Part shown: positions 9,598-18,871 of the stretch, piece after piece | Layout: the number at the start of each line of letters is the position of its first letter | How positions within the stretch are numbered: position 1 is the first letter of the stretch | NCBI GenBank assembly: GCA_001579985.1 | Contig: LRSR01001616.1 | Location: 1 to 32,784 of the forward strand | Length of the DNA stretch: 32,784 bases | Source of the DNA: Hypsibius dujardini | Lineage: Eukaryota > Tardigrada > Eutardigrada > Parachela > Hypsibiidae | Direction of reading: 5' to 3' | Notes under the pieces: generated by a model | Databases searched by the model: none | The model's input: only the letters and a program-made list of their open reading frames with translations | What the model was told of the DNA's origin: nothing | Position numbers and translations under genes: made by a program

Positions 9598-9711
9598 ACG
9601 CGATGCTTTGGCAGCGCCAACCTTCCAAACGATGCAGCTCTAACATGCCACCATAATCACCAAGGTCCCAAGCATAATGACTATATACGAAATTGCGTAT
9701 GCCGATGAAAA
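9598..9711 (-). pseudogene. GPCR relic: TM5 fragment of a fourth paralogue
   Basis: The minus frame from 9711 reads FSSAYAISYIVIMLG..., then LVIMVAC, stop, SCIVWKVGAAKASR. It aligns without gaps to FSSAYVIWYKVINSL...IIMVVCYSCIFWKVSVSKRR of paralogue B, with over half the residues identical. TAG at 9642-9640 replaces the Tyr codon. Neither the preceding TM4 nor the following TM6 is found nearby. The relic has no intron where paralogue A does, so it is closer to the B type. It lies between A and B on the same strand, as expected for a decayed tandem duplicate. Confidence 0.8.
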
Positions 9712-10396
9712 CCTACTTTTGCTTTCAAAGTTGTGTTAAGCGAGCAATGAGTTACCGGCACGTGGGTGAGCGGTAAAAAGCGTACCGGTAGACTGTATTG
9801 AAAGTGATACACAAAATTATATTATTATTAGTGATATATATATATTCTCTACATCGAAAGTTTACGGCCGACCATGCACAAACGACCAAGCCAAAAACAG
9901 CGAGCCTTGACTCCTCTGTGATATCAATACATCTGTTCTTAGAAGTTCTTAAGATTCTTCCTACATACGCTATTCGGCATGCATTGAACGTAATGTGCAC
10001 GTTCCCTCGTCGCCATCTATACTTATTCACAACAAGGAAGTAAACAAAACTTTAATCTATGGCCGATAGGTTGAATGCACATTTCGCCAAATGGCGTGGC
10101 TGGCTCATCATGCGCATAACTATGGCAGAGCAATATTATACGCCATTTTGCGTTTCCACGGCCTCCCTTAAAAAAATACGTCTGTTAATCGTGCGAATTA
10201 AATTTGCCTTGAATGATTCACCAACTATTAAAAAGTCTTTAATGATATCAGTATGATATTCATTGGCCTTTTGTACGGCGACCTTATCAGCTTCCTCCTT
10301 GATTGATGCGACAATACCAGAATGTTTCTCCGGATATCCACAAACAGCGAGGAATACAAGCAAAGCCCGTTTTTATTTCCTTGCCTCTTTTCATGA
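9712..10396. other. Intergenic
   Basis: No supported gene. A minus-strand frame at 10360-10136 has coding-like composition (charged, helical) but no ATG and no clear splice signals, so it is not called. Confidence 0.4.
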
Positions 10397-10890
10397 GACC
10401 CATCCAGCAATAACCGAGCTAAAGCTCGCTGGATGTAAACTAGAGGAGATCACGAAGAGCGCTCTGGGCCGGTTCCCCAACCTTATCACGCTCTACCTGT
10501 CGGACAACGCAATTACCAGCCTACCGGAGGATGTTTTCGAGACCCTCCCCGATTTGGAAGAAATTCGCTTAAACTCGAATGATCTTTTCATTCTACCCGA
10601 CAGCATTTTCATCAATAATTGTAAAATCAATTTGGTCGACCTGAGTTTCAATTAATTTTCCGCCATCCTGCGGGAAATTTTTAAACCAATTTGGCTGCGG
10701 ATGAGAAGAAACCCGTCACGGAAATTACGGCTGACTACTTTAAATATTCATCCAACCTTGAGCGACTACAATTATTTGGTTTGAAAATTATCGCCATCAA
10801 TCATCATACCTTTTCGGGCTTGTTCAAGTCCAATTTAACCTCTTACAGCGCACGAGCTGTCGCTACCTATCGAGGAAATGCAGTACTGTA
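10397..10890 (+). pseudogene. Broken leucine-rich-repeat gene fragment
   Basis: The frame from about 10397 reads ITELKLAGCKLEEI, then three LRR units with the LxxLxLxxNxIxxLP pattern (LITLYLSDNAITSLPEDVF; LEEIRLNSNDLFILPDSIF), up to VDLSFN and TAA at 10653-10655. A further LRR (NLERLQLFGLKIIAINHHTFSGL) continues in another frame from about 10691 to 10890, so there is both a stop and a frameshift between repeats. A pyrimidine-rich stretch with CATGAG could be an acceptor near 10397. N- and C-terminal caps, membrane segment and any effector domain are missing. Known: such repeats occur in extracellular animal LRR receptors. Which one this derives from is not clear. Confidence 0.7.
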
Positions 10891-11606
10891 GAGTTCCAAC
10901 CTACGTCATCACACAGTAAAAAGCAACTGTTTTCATTGATTGCAAAGATGTGCGAACCACAAGACCGCACGTGTCGATTGATTGATTGTGTGAGCAATTC
11001 ACAGTTACAATTTCATCCTTCCTTTCTGCGATCGATTCATTGATTCGTGCTCATTTTTGTGTGTGTTTTCTTTAACATTTAAAAATAAATTGGGCCGTCG
11101 TATTCGTTACACCGAAGAAGAAAGAAACAAGAAAAAGGACTCTTGATCGCTTCCGCCGTTCAAATTCGATTGATCGATTGAAGCGTAACAGTTGTTTTGG
11201 TCCACCGGGTCTGATTTACTGGGGGATCGGGTCGGGATTGGGTCGGGAACTCTACAGTAGATTGATGTTTGCAATCCAGTCGTGACGGAATAAACACAAA
11301 GACTCACTTCTGTACATTTTTCGTAATTTTTTTGAAGGTTTCGGTCTGTCGGGTATATTAACAATTAAGATGATCAACGGAGCGAGGTCTTCTTTGCGGA
11401 TGCTTGCAACCGTGATTGCCCAGGTTCATAGATGCTAAATACAACGTAAAGAAATTGAGGGAGTGCCACGCAAAGCCCGTTTAACCAATGAGCAATACTC
11501 GAAAAGCAAAGCGATGCAGAAGTAATCTAAAACGCATGGGTGGCTAAATCAACGAAATAAACTATATCCAACGGAAGCGTAACACGAGGGACAGGGGAGT
11601 AAGGTC
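10891..11606. other. Intergenic
   Basis: No gene recognised. It contains several GATTGATTG/GATCGATTG motifs (about 10970-11180) and A/G-rich tracts. Open frames are short and show no domain. Confidence 0.5.
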
Positions 11607-11773
11607 TTTATTCCATATTGGCATCGTTGATACCGAAGGTGAACTCCAGCCGAGGAACGGCCACAAATCCAATATATAAAATTTTTTTGGACAGTTTCTA
11701 AAGCAGGGAAGTAAAAACATCGACGAGAAAGAAGGAAACTGTCAAGACTAAATGTTGCGCAGCACTATTTATA
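11607..11773 (-). mobile_element. Possible solo-LTR core (TATA box to poly(A) signal)
   Basis: On the minus strand a GC-flanked TATAAATA box (11773-11766, in CGCGACTATAAATAGTGCTGCG) is followed about 150 bases later by GGAATAAAGACC (AATAAA 11612-11607). A promoter followed at this spacing by a poly(A) signal is the arrangement of an LTR. LTR ends, target duplication and a primer binding site were not found. Alternative: the AATAAA serves as the poly(A) signal of GPCR B, whose stop is about 320 bases upstream on the same strand. Confidence 0.3.
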
Positions 11774-11932
11774 GTCGCGCCGGACCGCGCACAGACGACG
11801 CGAAAGATTCGATGAATACACGACAATTAAAGGGTGTGGCCCGGCGAGACCGAATACAGAGAAATCATCAATAATTATAAGCAGTTTTAAGGGGCTAAAT
11901 CTTTCCAAACAACATGCTTTCATTTTTTGTTA

Positions 11933-14060
11933 TCAAACGTCGTTTCTACGAGCCTGGTCTGAATCAAATCCTTCCCCATTTTTACTTAAATATTTTATTG
12001 ATTTGTCGACTCCTTTGTCCGTTGCGGAACCCGACAAGTCCGGGTTGGGCGAAACCTTCCTGCGCTTGAACAGACCCATTTGGGTCAACCATGCCGAAAT
12101 TTTTGTTCTCATCGTCGAGTTCAAGCAAGCATACACAAGCGGATTCACTGCACAGCCTGCAAGATACACGGGCACGTTTAGGGTTTTTACATGTGGAAAC
12201 CAGGACATCTCATATTAGGACGGGGGGGGGGCAAAATAAATGTTTTAAAAATTGAACCCAATATTCGGTCTTTTGTTCCTGATGAATTGGAAACTTGTGG
12301 GGGGGAGGGTCGATTTCCAAAAGCCCAGAAATTTCAAACATTGTCAAATACTTATTAAGGTTTTCCATCAAATCTGTGATTTGTTTGAGTATAACATACG
12401 CACCCTAATAGTATGCAACTACAACATTAAAAAAAAACATTAAAAAAAGGTTTAAAAGCATTCAAGAATAGTTAGTTCAAATTTGATAGAAAAAAAGATT
12501 TGTGTTTTTGTGAATAAAAGTTCAGTATAATTTGAAAATGTTCTGAAATTCCAGTGGACCGTCGAAAATTAGATTCCCACACTCCCACAAGTTGCAAAAT
12601 GATCAGGCATTGTAGACCAATTTTAGGTTTCATGTGGACGAAAATTCATTTGCCCCTCTGCCCACCCCTTCTTCTGCCATGAGGGGCTCTGGTTCGGGTT
12701 AGGCTTCAAGTCCCCCTCCCGTTCCCTTTCCCCTTTTGTATCCTTTGTTGCTTTTACGAGTGCTGGCCAATGTCCCTTTGAGTTGTCGTAACAAATTTAA
12801 TGATTTTGCAAAGTCAAATTGTTCCTCAATCTTTCTATGTAAAGATCCGAGATTTGGACATAAGTCGAATAAAAGGTGTGACCATAACCATGGAAGTGAA
12901 GATAAAAGTGAGCATTTTGATTTTTCACTCGACATTGTCTCGGGGAATGTCCAATTATAATTGAATTTTTGTGTGAAAAGCAAACCGCAAGGATTTTAAA
13001 AAAGTCAACCTGCATTTATTTAGTTCAAGGAATTTTGGTCAACATCGAAACATAAAAAAAAGGGGAAGGGGAGAGGGACTTGTGGTCTAAGCCCCGGGTT
13101 CTGACAGGTAAAGAACCCTAAACGAGCTCCTATTTTTATAGCAGTACAATTTAAATTTCATTACTCACCGGTCCACCAGAGATAGTTCAACCCAATCCCC
13201 AAGGGCGACTGTATCTCCTGCCGCGTCCGTCCCGACACCCCGTAGACCGCACTTGGGAGGTAGCAAGCGAAAAAGGTCACGCACGTTACAAAGGCAATCT
13301 TCGTCACCCTGATCTCCTTTCTGGCGGAGCGACTTTCTTTGGCCGCCATGATTGGGGGCATGCCACCTGCTTGAAGCGTTCGTCTATCTAGCACACGGCG
13401 CTTTGACACGGAGACCTTCCAAAAGATACAGCTATAGCAGACTACCATAATGATAAAAGGAGCCAGGGAGTTGATGACCTTATACCAGATGACGTATGCC
13501 GATGAAAACACTGCGATAAAGGAACATTTCATGCTGTCCGCGGAGAAGCCATACGCTCCGCCCCCACCCAACAAGGGAGGCGTAAAGATGACCACGGCAA
13601 TGACCCATGTTAGGACGATCAACGAGCCGGTGTACCAATTGGATTTGGCCAGGGCGTGAAGACGTCCCGTAACGACCACTGCGAGGAGACGGTTAACGGC
13701 AATCACCGAGTGGGCGTACGCCGATGCAGTGAGCGTGACGAAGTGGGTGAGGGCCAAAAAACTGCAGAAGTCATGACTGAAAGGACGAGATGCCAGAAAG
13801 CTTCTTTGTTGGATTATTCCTCCGTAGATGTGGAATGGACAGACGAGACCGCAGAAAAGGAAGGTGGCCAGGCAGAGGTTGACGAACAGGAGTTTTGATG
13901 AGGTTTTTTGCCCGTGGTGACCTTTGCAAATGGTCCACACGCAGAGGATACTACCTAGGAAGCCACCCAAAGCGATGGGAATGAGTATGACGCCGAAGAC
14001 CTGGTAGGTCCAGGAGTAGTATGAGAGTTTTGTTGCGTTGAGGTTGGTTGAATTATTCAT
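11933..14060 (-). CDS. Class A orphan GPCR, paralogue B (two exons)
   Basis: Exons in gene order are 14060-13169 and 12156-11933, joined in phase 1 (ACCG|GTGAGT; acceptor CTTGCAG), giving 371 aa. Residue landmarks: N-terminal NNS and NAT sites; TM1 about 21-46 with LGS in place of the usual GN; TM2 57-80 NLCLATFLFC, with no Asp at the usual TM2 site; Cys99 and Cys179 for the extracellular disulfide; NRL at 123-125; TM5 195-217; TM6 with CYLP at 266-269; NPLVY at 302-306. The C-tail of about 60 residues is Ser/Lys/Asp-rich and longer than in A. The single intron sits just before TM7, as in A and C. It is about 1 kb long and largely built from MITE sequence. Likely a plasma-membrane receptor; ligand and G protein unknown. 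Confidence 0.9.
12240..13131. mobile_element. Diverged hAT-type MITE with inserted sequence, in the GPCR B intron
   Basis: The block GATTTCCAAAAGCCC...GTCAAATAC...GTTTTCCATCA...TTTGAGT, the block CATTTGCCCCTCTGCC...CATGAGGGGCTC, and the right terminus AACCCTAAACGAGCTCCT (13115-13131) follow the same order as in the full element at 20757-21244. About 400 bp separate the CATGAGG block from the terminus, so something is inserted or duplicated there. The left terminus is not recognisable; a run of G at 12221-12230 precedes it. Confidence 0.6.
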
Positions 14061-14756
14061 TGTCCGATGTGCTAAAATACGGTGTCGTTCTACAAAAAAA
14101 TGTGATGTTAAGCCGACTAAATTCCTTGTAGTGGCTATACCTTATATGTGGTAGTATCCTTCATGAATACGGAGTTACGTACTGTGCAGGCACGCAGATA
14201 AACCTCATATATTTGCCTTTGATACATTTTAATTGTTTTACCGGGAACTGCTTCGTAAATCAGTGACTGATACAGCACCCCTCCCTTGAGTCGTATGACT
14301 GCCATAGGGGGATTAATGAACAAAAACGGGCTCATAAGACTTAGCTTGATATGCCGTGACAATTTTAATGGGTGCCTCATCATTTTACATTCTGATGTGG
14401 GTACGTCGAAACAAGGTTTAATTGATAATAACTCAGCAGCGGTCAGAAGATCTCAATTAGCCGCAATTCATTTTTACTCAAACCACTCAGCCAGCCTTTC
14501 GGCTTTCATTTGTTCGGTTTTCTACCAGTCTGTTAAATTTTCTTGCCGCACGTACATGTTGTTATCTTTAGCTCGCTCGAGCATTAAGCGAAACAACAGA
14601 GCAGACGAATTATAGGTATTTGCAGGGCAAATTAATCTTACTTACGATCGGAAGTCACGCACTTAAAGTTAATGTTCCCCCTTTGGAAATTTCCCAGGAT
14701 TCGCCCTTCCACAGGATGCAAGTGTAAATGTGCAAACACAACATTCTCAGTCTTTT
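14061..14756. other. Upstream region of GPCR B
   Basis: No gene supported. It should hold the GPCR B promoter; ATATAAGGTATAGCC on the minus strand near 14140 is a weak TATA candidate. Short frames on both strands lack domains. Confidence 0.4.
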
Positions 14757-14887
14757 TTATCGTGAATCAAATGCCCCCCCCCCTCCACGAAAGGGATGGG
14801 GGACACAAAAACACCGACAACAGAGTCTTATCTTCGAAAGGATATAATGCCCATTATCTTTTCTTCTTTCTATACGGCAAATGGGAT

Positions 14888-14957
14888 GGGCTCCACTCCA
14901 GTTTCCACTCCAACTCCAACTCCGGGCCAACTCCGGGTCCATCAACTCCGAACTCCT
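14888..14957. repeat. ACTCCAACTCC-type degenerate repeat, copy 3
   Basis: CTCCACTCCAG, CCACTCCAACTCCAACTCCGG and CCATCAACTCCGAACTCC repeat units of the same type as at 2251-2371 and 2833-2955. It adjoins the downstream end of the tail-collar-like pseudogene. Confidence 0.7.
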
Positions 14958-15018
14958 AGCGCTGGAGGTTGATCGCTCAAGTCTGAACTTATATCGGTCA
15001 CTTTCCGCCAACCAATCA

Positions 15019-15452
15019 TCATGGCTCGCGGCCGGTGACCATTTCCCCTCCACGTAGCTGCGAGGGCATTTCGTCCACCGTTAAGGTGTGTTGGCACGCC
15101 CCACCTCGGTCACCGATATTCGTTGTATAGAGATTAGAGTTTCTCATGACCGAGAACCGACCCCGAAAATCCGGAGTATTTGACTCGACAAGCCGACACA
15201 GAGCCAGATAAGCAGCGTAATTAACTCGAGCACCATCACGGCGTAGCCATCCAGATGGGACGACGCCAGGGTAGACCATTCTGATGGTCCCGTGACCGGA
15301 AGTACTTCGCTGTTTATATAGCTTTGAAGCTGAAACGTTTCGTTTTGCAGCTGGACCCTGGCGCTAACGGAAGCCGAGGAGTTGAGTGAGTTAATTGTGC
15401 TGCTCAGTTCGGAGATTGTTTTCGCCACAATGACCTGAGATGCGGTGTCCAT
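15019..15452 (-). pseudogene. Phage-tail-collar-domain (Mdp-like) protein, frameshifted
   Basis: ATG 15452 begins about 55 residues that look like a coiled-coil stalk (TISELSSTINSLNSSASVS...RVQLQNETFQLQSYI) ending LPVTG. The homology then continues in the next frame, a 1-base shift near 15287-15291: TIRMVYPGVVPSGWLRRDGA, VNYAAYLALCRL, SNTPDFRGRF and GDRGGACQHTLTVDEMPSQ. Known: the tail-collar family (microcystin-dependent proteins, phage tail fibres) carries P-x-GWL-x-CDGA, tYaaLfa-iG, F-lPDlrGRf and GG-e-x-vtLt-x-x-xmPsHxH in this order. Here the loop between YxxL and PDxRGR is about 15 residues short and the final His pair is absent. The gene is broken, as frameshift and deletion are both seen. 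The domain is mainly bacterial and phage, so an origin by ancient transfer is an inference. Confidence 0.7.
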
Positions 15453-16191
15453 TATCCTTTATCATAGAACTTAGTTGAGCTTCGAACCTTTTGACCATTT
15501 CAGTTTTCTAAAACATAATCAAGGTACGTCCCCAGGCCTCCAATTCCCAGTTGGACAGTCTTTTAAAACGTTATCAGAAGAATTTCACCTGATCTACTAG
15601 ATTTTATATTTTTTCGATTGACAGTCAAAATTCCAATACCAAAAAAATCGCGTTTTGGGATGCTTCGTCTAACTTTAAACTGAAAAACTTACAAATTCTA
15701 ATCTTGGGATGGAATACACCTGAGTCGCTGATTTTTTTAAGCTTTTCTTTCTGACTAATCTAGGTAATCAAAAACGCGGACGTTTAGGTATTAGCAGTTT
15801 AAATACTTACCGAAAAAGTTTAAAGTGTCATACCAACAAATAAAACTGGCCTAATAAAGTTTTCAAATGTTAATACGAGACATGGTGACATCACCTGCGT
15901 GATGTGTTAGAAACCTGGAAAGACTAAACGTTTCAAAGCTCAAGTAAGTTCTATAATAAAGAATGATGAGGGTTGAAAACAATTACTTCCTGCCAACAGA
16001 GTCGGCGACTCCGCCAAAATGTCGGACTAAAAGAACGCGTCGGGTTCCCTATAAATTCGATTATTACAAATGAATCGAATTCTGCGTCTATTTTTAATAT
16101 AAATTATTCATTTGTTGTTGTCTATTCCATTTTTATATCATTAGAAGATAGTATTTAAAATTATTGTAATCCATTTTCTTATATTATATTC
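15453..16191. other. Intergenic, AT-rich
   Basis: No gene or element recognised. AT-rich with scattered short frames, which is consistent with non-coding DNA. Confidence 0.5.
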
Positions 16192-17444
16192 TTATTCAAT
16201 AATCATAATGCCATAATAAAAAGAAACAACTAGCTCTGTACTCGTGACCGTTCCTTCCACCCGAAGAGCCGCAAGGTTCGTCTTGCTTAACAGCAGCGGC
16301 TTCGGAACGAATACCTCTCCTTCCCACTGCGAGACCGATTTATGTTCCGTAATCAGCTCGTACAACTTCTCCAGCTCCTCTCGTCAACTGTTTTGAGTTC
16401 AGGTTCAGGTTCAGGTTCAGGTTCAGAAATTACCGTTCAGGTTGGCTTCGAACAGTCCCAAAAAGTTGAAGGTCGCCCTGCCGCCTCCACCGGTTTCGCT
16501 AGAGGTCTCTCTTTTTATGACCTCCTAAACCCTCTCGTTTGATTTACTGTAGAATTAATTGAGCTTTTTTCACCCTGTCCGGTCGAGCCTTTTGCTCGTT
16601 TCAGAACACCGACTCCCACATATGCGGTTCGAAACTTGCGGTAGACTGCTCACAGATTCTCAGCAAACTGGTGGGAACGTTGGCGATGGAGAAGGACTGA
16701 TTGTGGCTGACGAATTCCTTGTATGCACTTCGGTTGCACTCACTTCCAAGGCAATTTTATTTGTCAACCGGACGACATCGTCCGACTGAAGGTAGACGGT
16801 GTGTTAGTGCGAGAGTTTTTGCTCCAGGGAGCTGAAAAAGTTTCTCTTCTGAACATGCTTCGTCTTGATTTGAATTTGTCGTCTGCTGCTTTTCTGAGTG
16901 TGCAGACTGTAGGACACAACCAAATTCGACGTGAAATGTTTGGGGAAATTGAAGATGTTTACGGCCGTTTGATTATATATCTCGCTCTCGAGGAACCGCA
17001 GACAAAAGTCCAGACTAGCTTGCCCAGTTGTAAAGGATCTCATAGTTCTGCGTGCCGTCGCTGCAGAAGATGCAATCGAATCAGCAGGGAAAATATCCTT
17101 GCGAAAAAGTCGTACTAGATAATTTAATTATTTGTGGAGGCTTACTTGGATTCAATGGCCTCTACCGGCAAAATCCGGAGGTTGCTCTATGGCAGTATTG
17201 AGCCGAGTTTTCTGTTGCTCTCACTGATTACAAAATTCTCGAATTCTTCGTCCCACGTGATGACTGAGAAGGTGACTTCGTGGCGTTTGATGAACGAATT
17301 GAAAGAGCACACGGCTGAGCCAGGATCCAGGATCAGGGCGGGATTGTAGTAATAGTGCGCGGTCAGAGGGTTTTGCACGTTTTCCTGCCGATAGATGGTG
17401 ACCCTGAAAGTGCCCAGAATTTCAGAACGGTGATCGAACGGCGT
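16192..17444 (-). pseudogene. Decayed or multi-exon unidentified coding region
   Basis: Four minus-strand blocks read like protein. (1) 17444-17187: EILGTFRVTIYRQENVQ, AHYYYNPALILDPGSAVC, FIKRHEVTFSVITWDEEFEN, then TAG. (2) 17043-16804: ASLDFCLRFLESEIYNQ, VNIFNFPKHFTSNLVVSYS, preceded in another frame by CIFCSDGTQNYEILYNW. (3) about 16760-16601: SECNRSAYKEFVSHNQ, SIANVPTSLLRICEQS, then TGA. (4) about 16375-16192: LEKLYELITEHKSVSQWEGE, FVPKPLLLSKTNLAALRVEG, then TAA. Convincing splice sites were not found between all of them and two frames change within blocks, so a pseudogene is likelier than an intact gene. No family recognised. A competing plus-strand frame (16723-17118) overlaps block 2. 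Confidence 0.35.
16397..16426. repeat. (GGTTCA)n hexamer repeat
   Basis: Five tandem units of GTTCAG. It lies between coding-like blocks 3 and 4 of the decayed minus-strand region, where an intron would be. Confidence 0.85.
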
Positions 17445-18871
17445 CTATTGCGGTCTTTATTCCAGTACGATTTTTTATGTTTTTTTGGCATCAAAATAGG
17501 TGACCACCACGATAACTTTGAGACATGGTATTTTTATTTGAGGCTCACCCAGGCTCGTCTATTGTAGTTATCATTCCTCCGGTCAATACAGTGCATGAGT
17601 TTCCCATTTCATGTCGATGGCACTAACAGAATCAGTTGCACTACCTAAACTGGATACCCTTATCCCGATATATCAAGTAGTTGGAAAACATATTTCGATA
17701 TCCAGAAGGCTACTGCCACAATAGCAATTAGGCTCTAAGTTTAGATAGAGCTCGTGTTATTTCTTACTGTTATTTTTAGTCATTGTTCCGATCCCTGCGG
17801 CCGGCGTTGATATCTATACCCCTTACACGTGAATTAGCACAACGGCACAATGGATGTCTGCCCTGACTATATTCTGTACAATGACTACTAAGTCTATAGA
17901 AAAGTCGAACCTACAATTCGACAATATATAAATCGGCGCGGCTTTTCGTGTAATAAAAAAGATTCGTAAGTAAGCGCTCCGCCACAAGAATCACGGTGCC
18001 CTACGTGTAGATCACAAGCCAATTTTCTCGCGGGTCAGGCGCTCTTGTTCTACTACATTATACAGTATGATTCGTTGGATTCATGACGAACATTGTTTTG
18101 ATTTTTACATTTTCTCTCCGTCAACTGCATTTTATTCTTTTTAGACTGTTTCATTATCTCAGAAACTCATTTGTGGCGCTTTCGGCTTAATCATGGGCAC
18201 CAGACATTTTCACGATCGAAACATGCAACATGCTTTCGTTAGATAAAATATTTGGATATTCCAATAACTTTAATCGTCCAGTCGTTTTTTCTTTTTGGGT
18301 TTTTGATGCATGGTTTTCAACGTTTGCTGTTATAACTACATTCCCATTTTTGTCAGTTGATTATTGGAACTAACACATCTCTGCAACGGAACAATTTCGT
18401 CTAAACGAAGAAAAAAATGTCGAACATTCAGGGGATACCCACTCCCTTAAACAGTAATGCAATCTCGCTACTCCAAATTGGCACTTCCGTAGGCATTTCG
18501 CACTGACGTTTTTGGCGGCCTCAAGGGCATTCATCACATGCAGAGCACACCAGGGTGTGACCTCTAATGACTTCCCGCTACAAAAGACACGCACAGGAAA
18601 CAGTTGACCGCGACTGACCAGTCATGGAGGAACAATACATGCATTTTCTTATCGAGTTTGCATCGGAAAATTGGAAAGCACTTTTAATAAATGTCAGTCG
18701 CTGGCGAATGTGCGCAGGAAACTATTTAGCTCCCGCGGAATACAACAGAGAATTCATTTAAGGTTGCCGCATACATAGACCGGTAATTTTGACAAAGCAA
18801 ACAAGGTGGGATGAGTGACAGTTTACAAAATGAGGTGTGACACGCAAAAAGCACCATTCTTGACGACCCTT
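17445..18871. other. Intergenic, with one TATA/AATAAA module
   Basis: No gene supported. A clean TATATAAA (17925-17932) in a GC-rich context (AATCGGCGCGGC follows) is trailed 20 bases later by AATAAA (17952-17957). This could be part of an LTR or a fortuitous pair. The remainder is AT-rich with no recognisable coding sequence. Confidence 0.4.

Noticed and set aside
10136-10360. Minus-strand frame with charged, helical, coding-like composition
   Set aside because: No ATG, a stop four codons upstream, no convincing splice signals and no recognised domain. Kept only as a note.
17925-17957. TATATAAA plus AATAAA as a complete LTR
   Set aside because: Only 20 bases separate them and no repeat ends or second copy were seen in the window. 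Noted as a module only.
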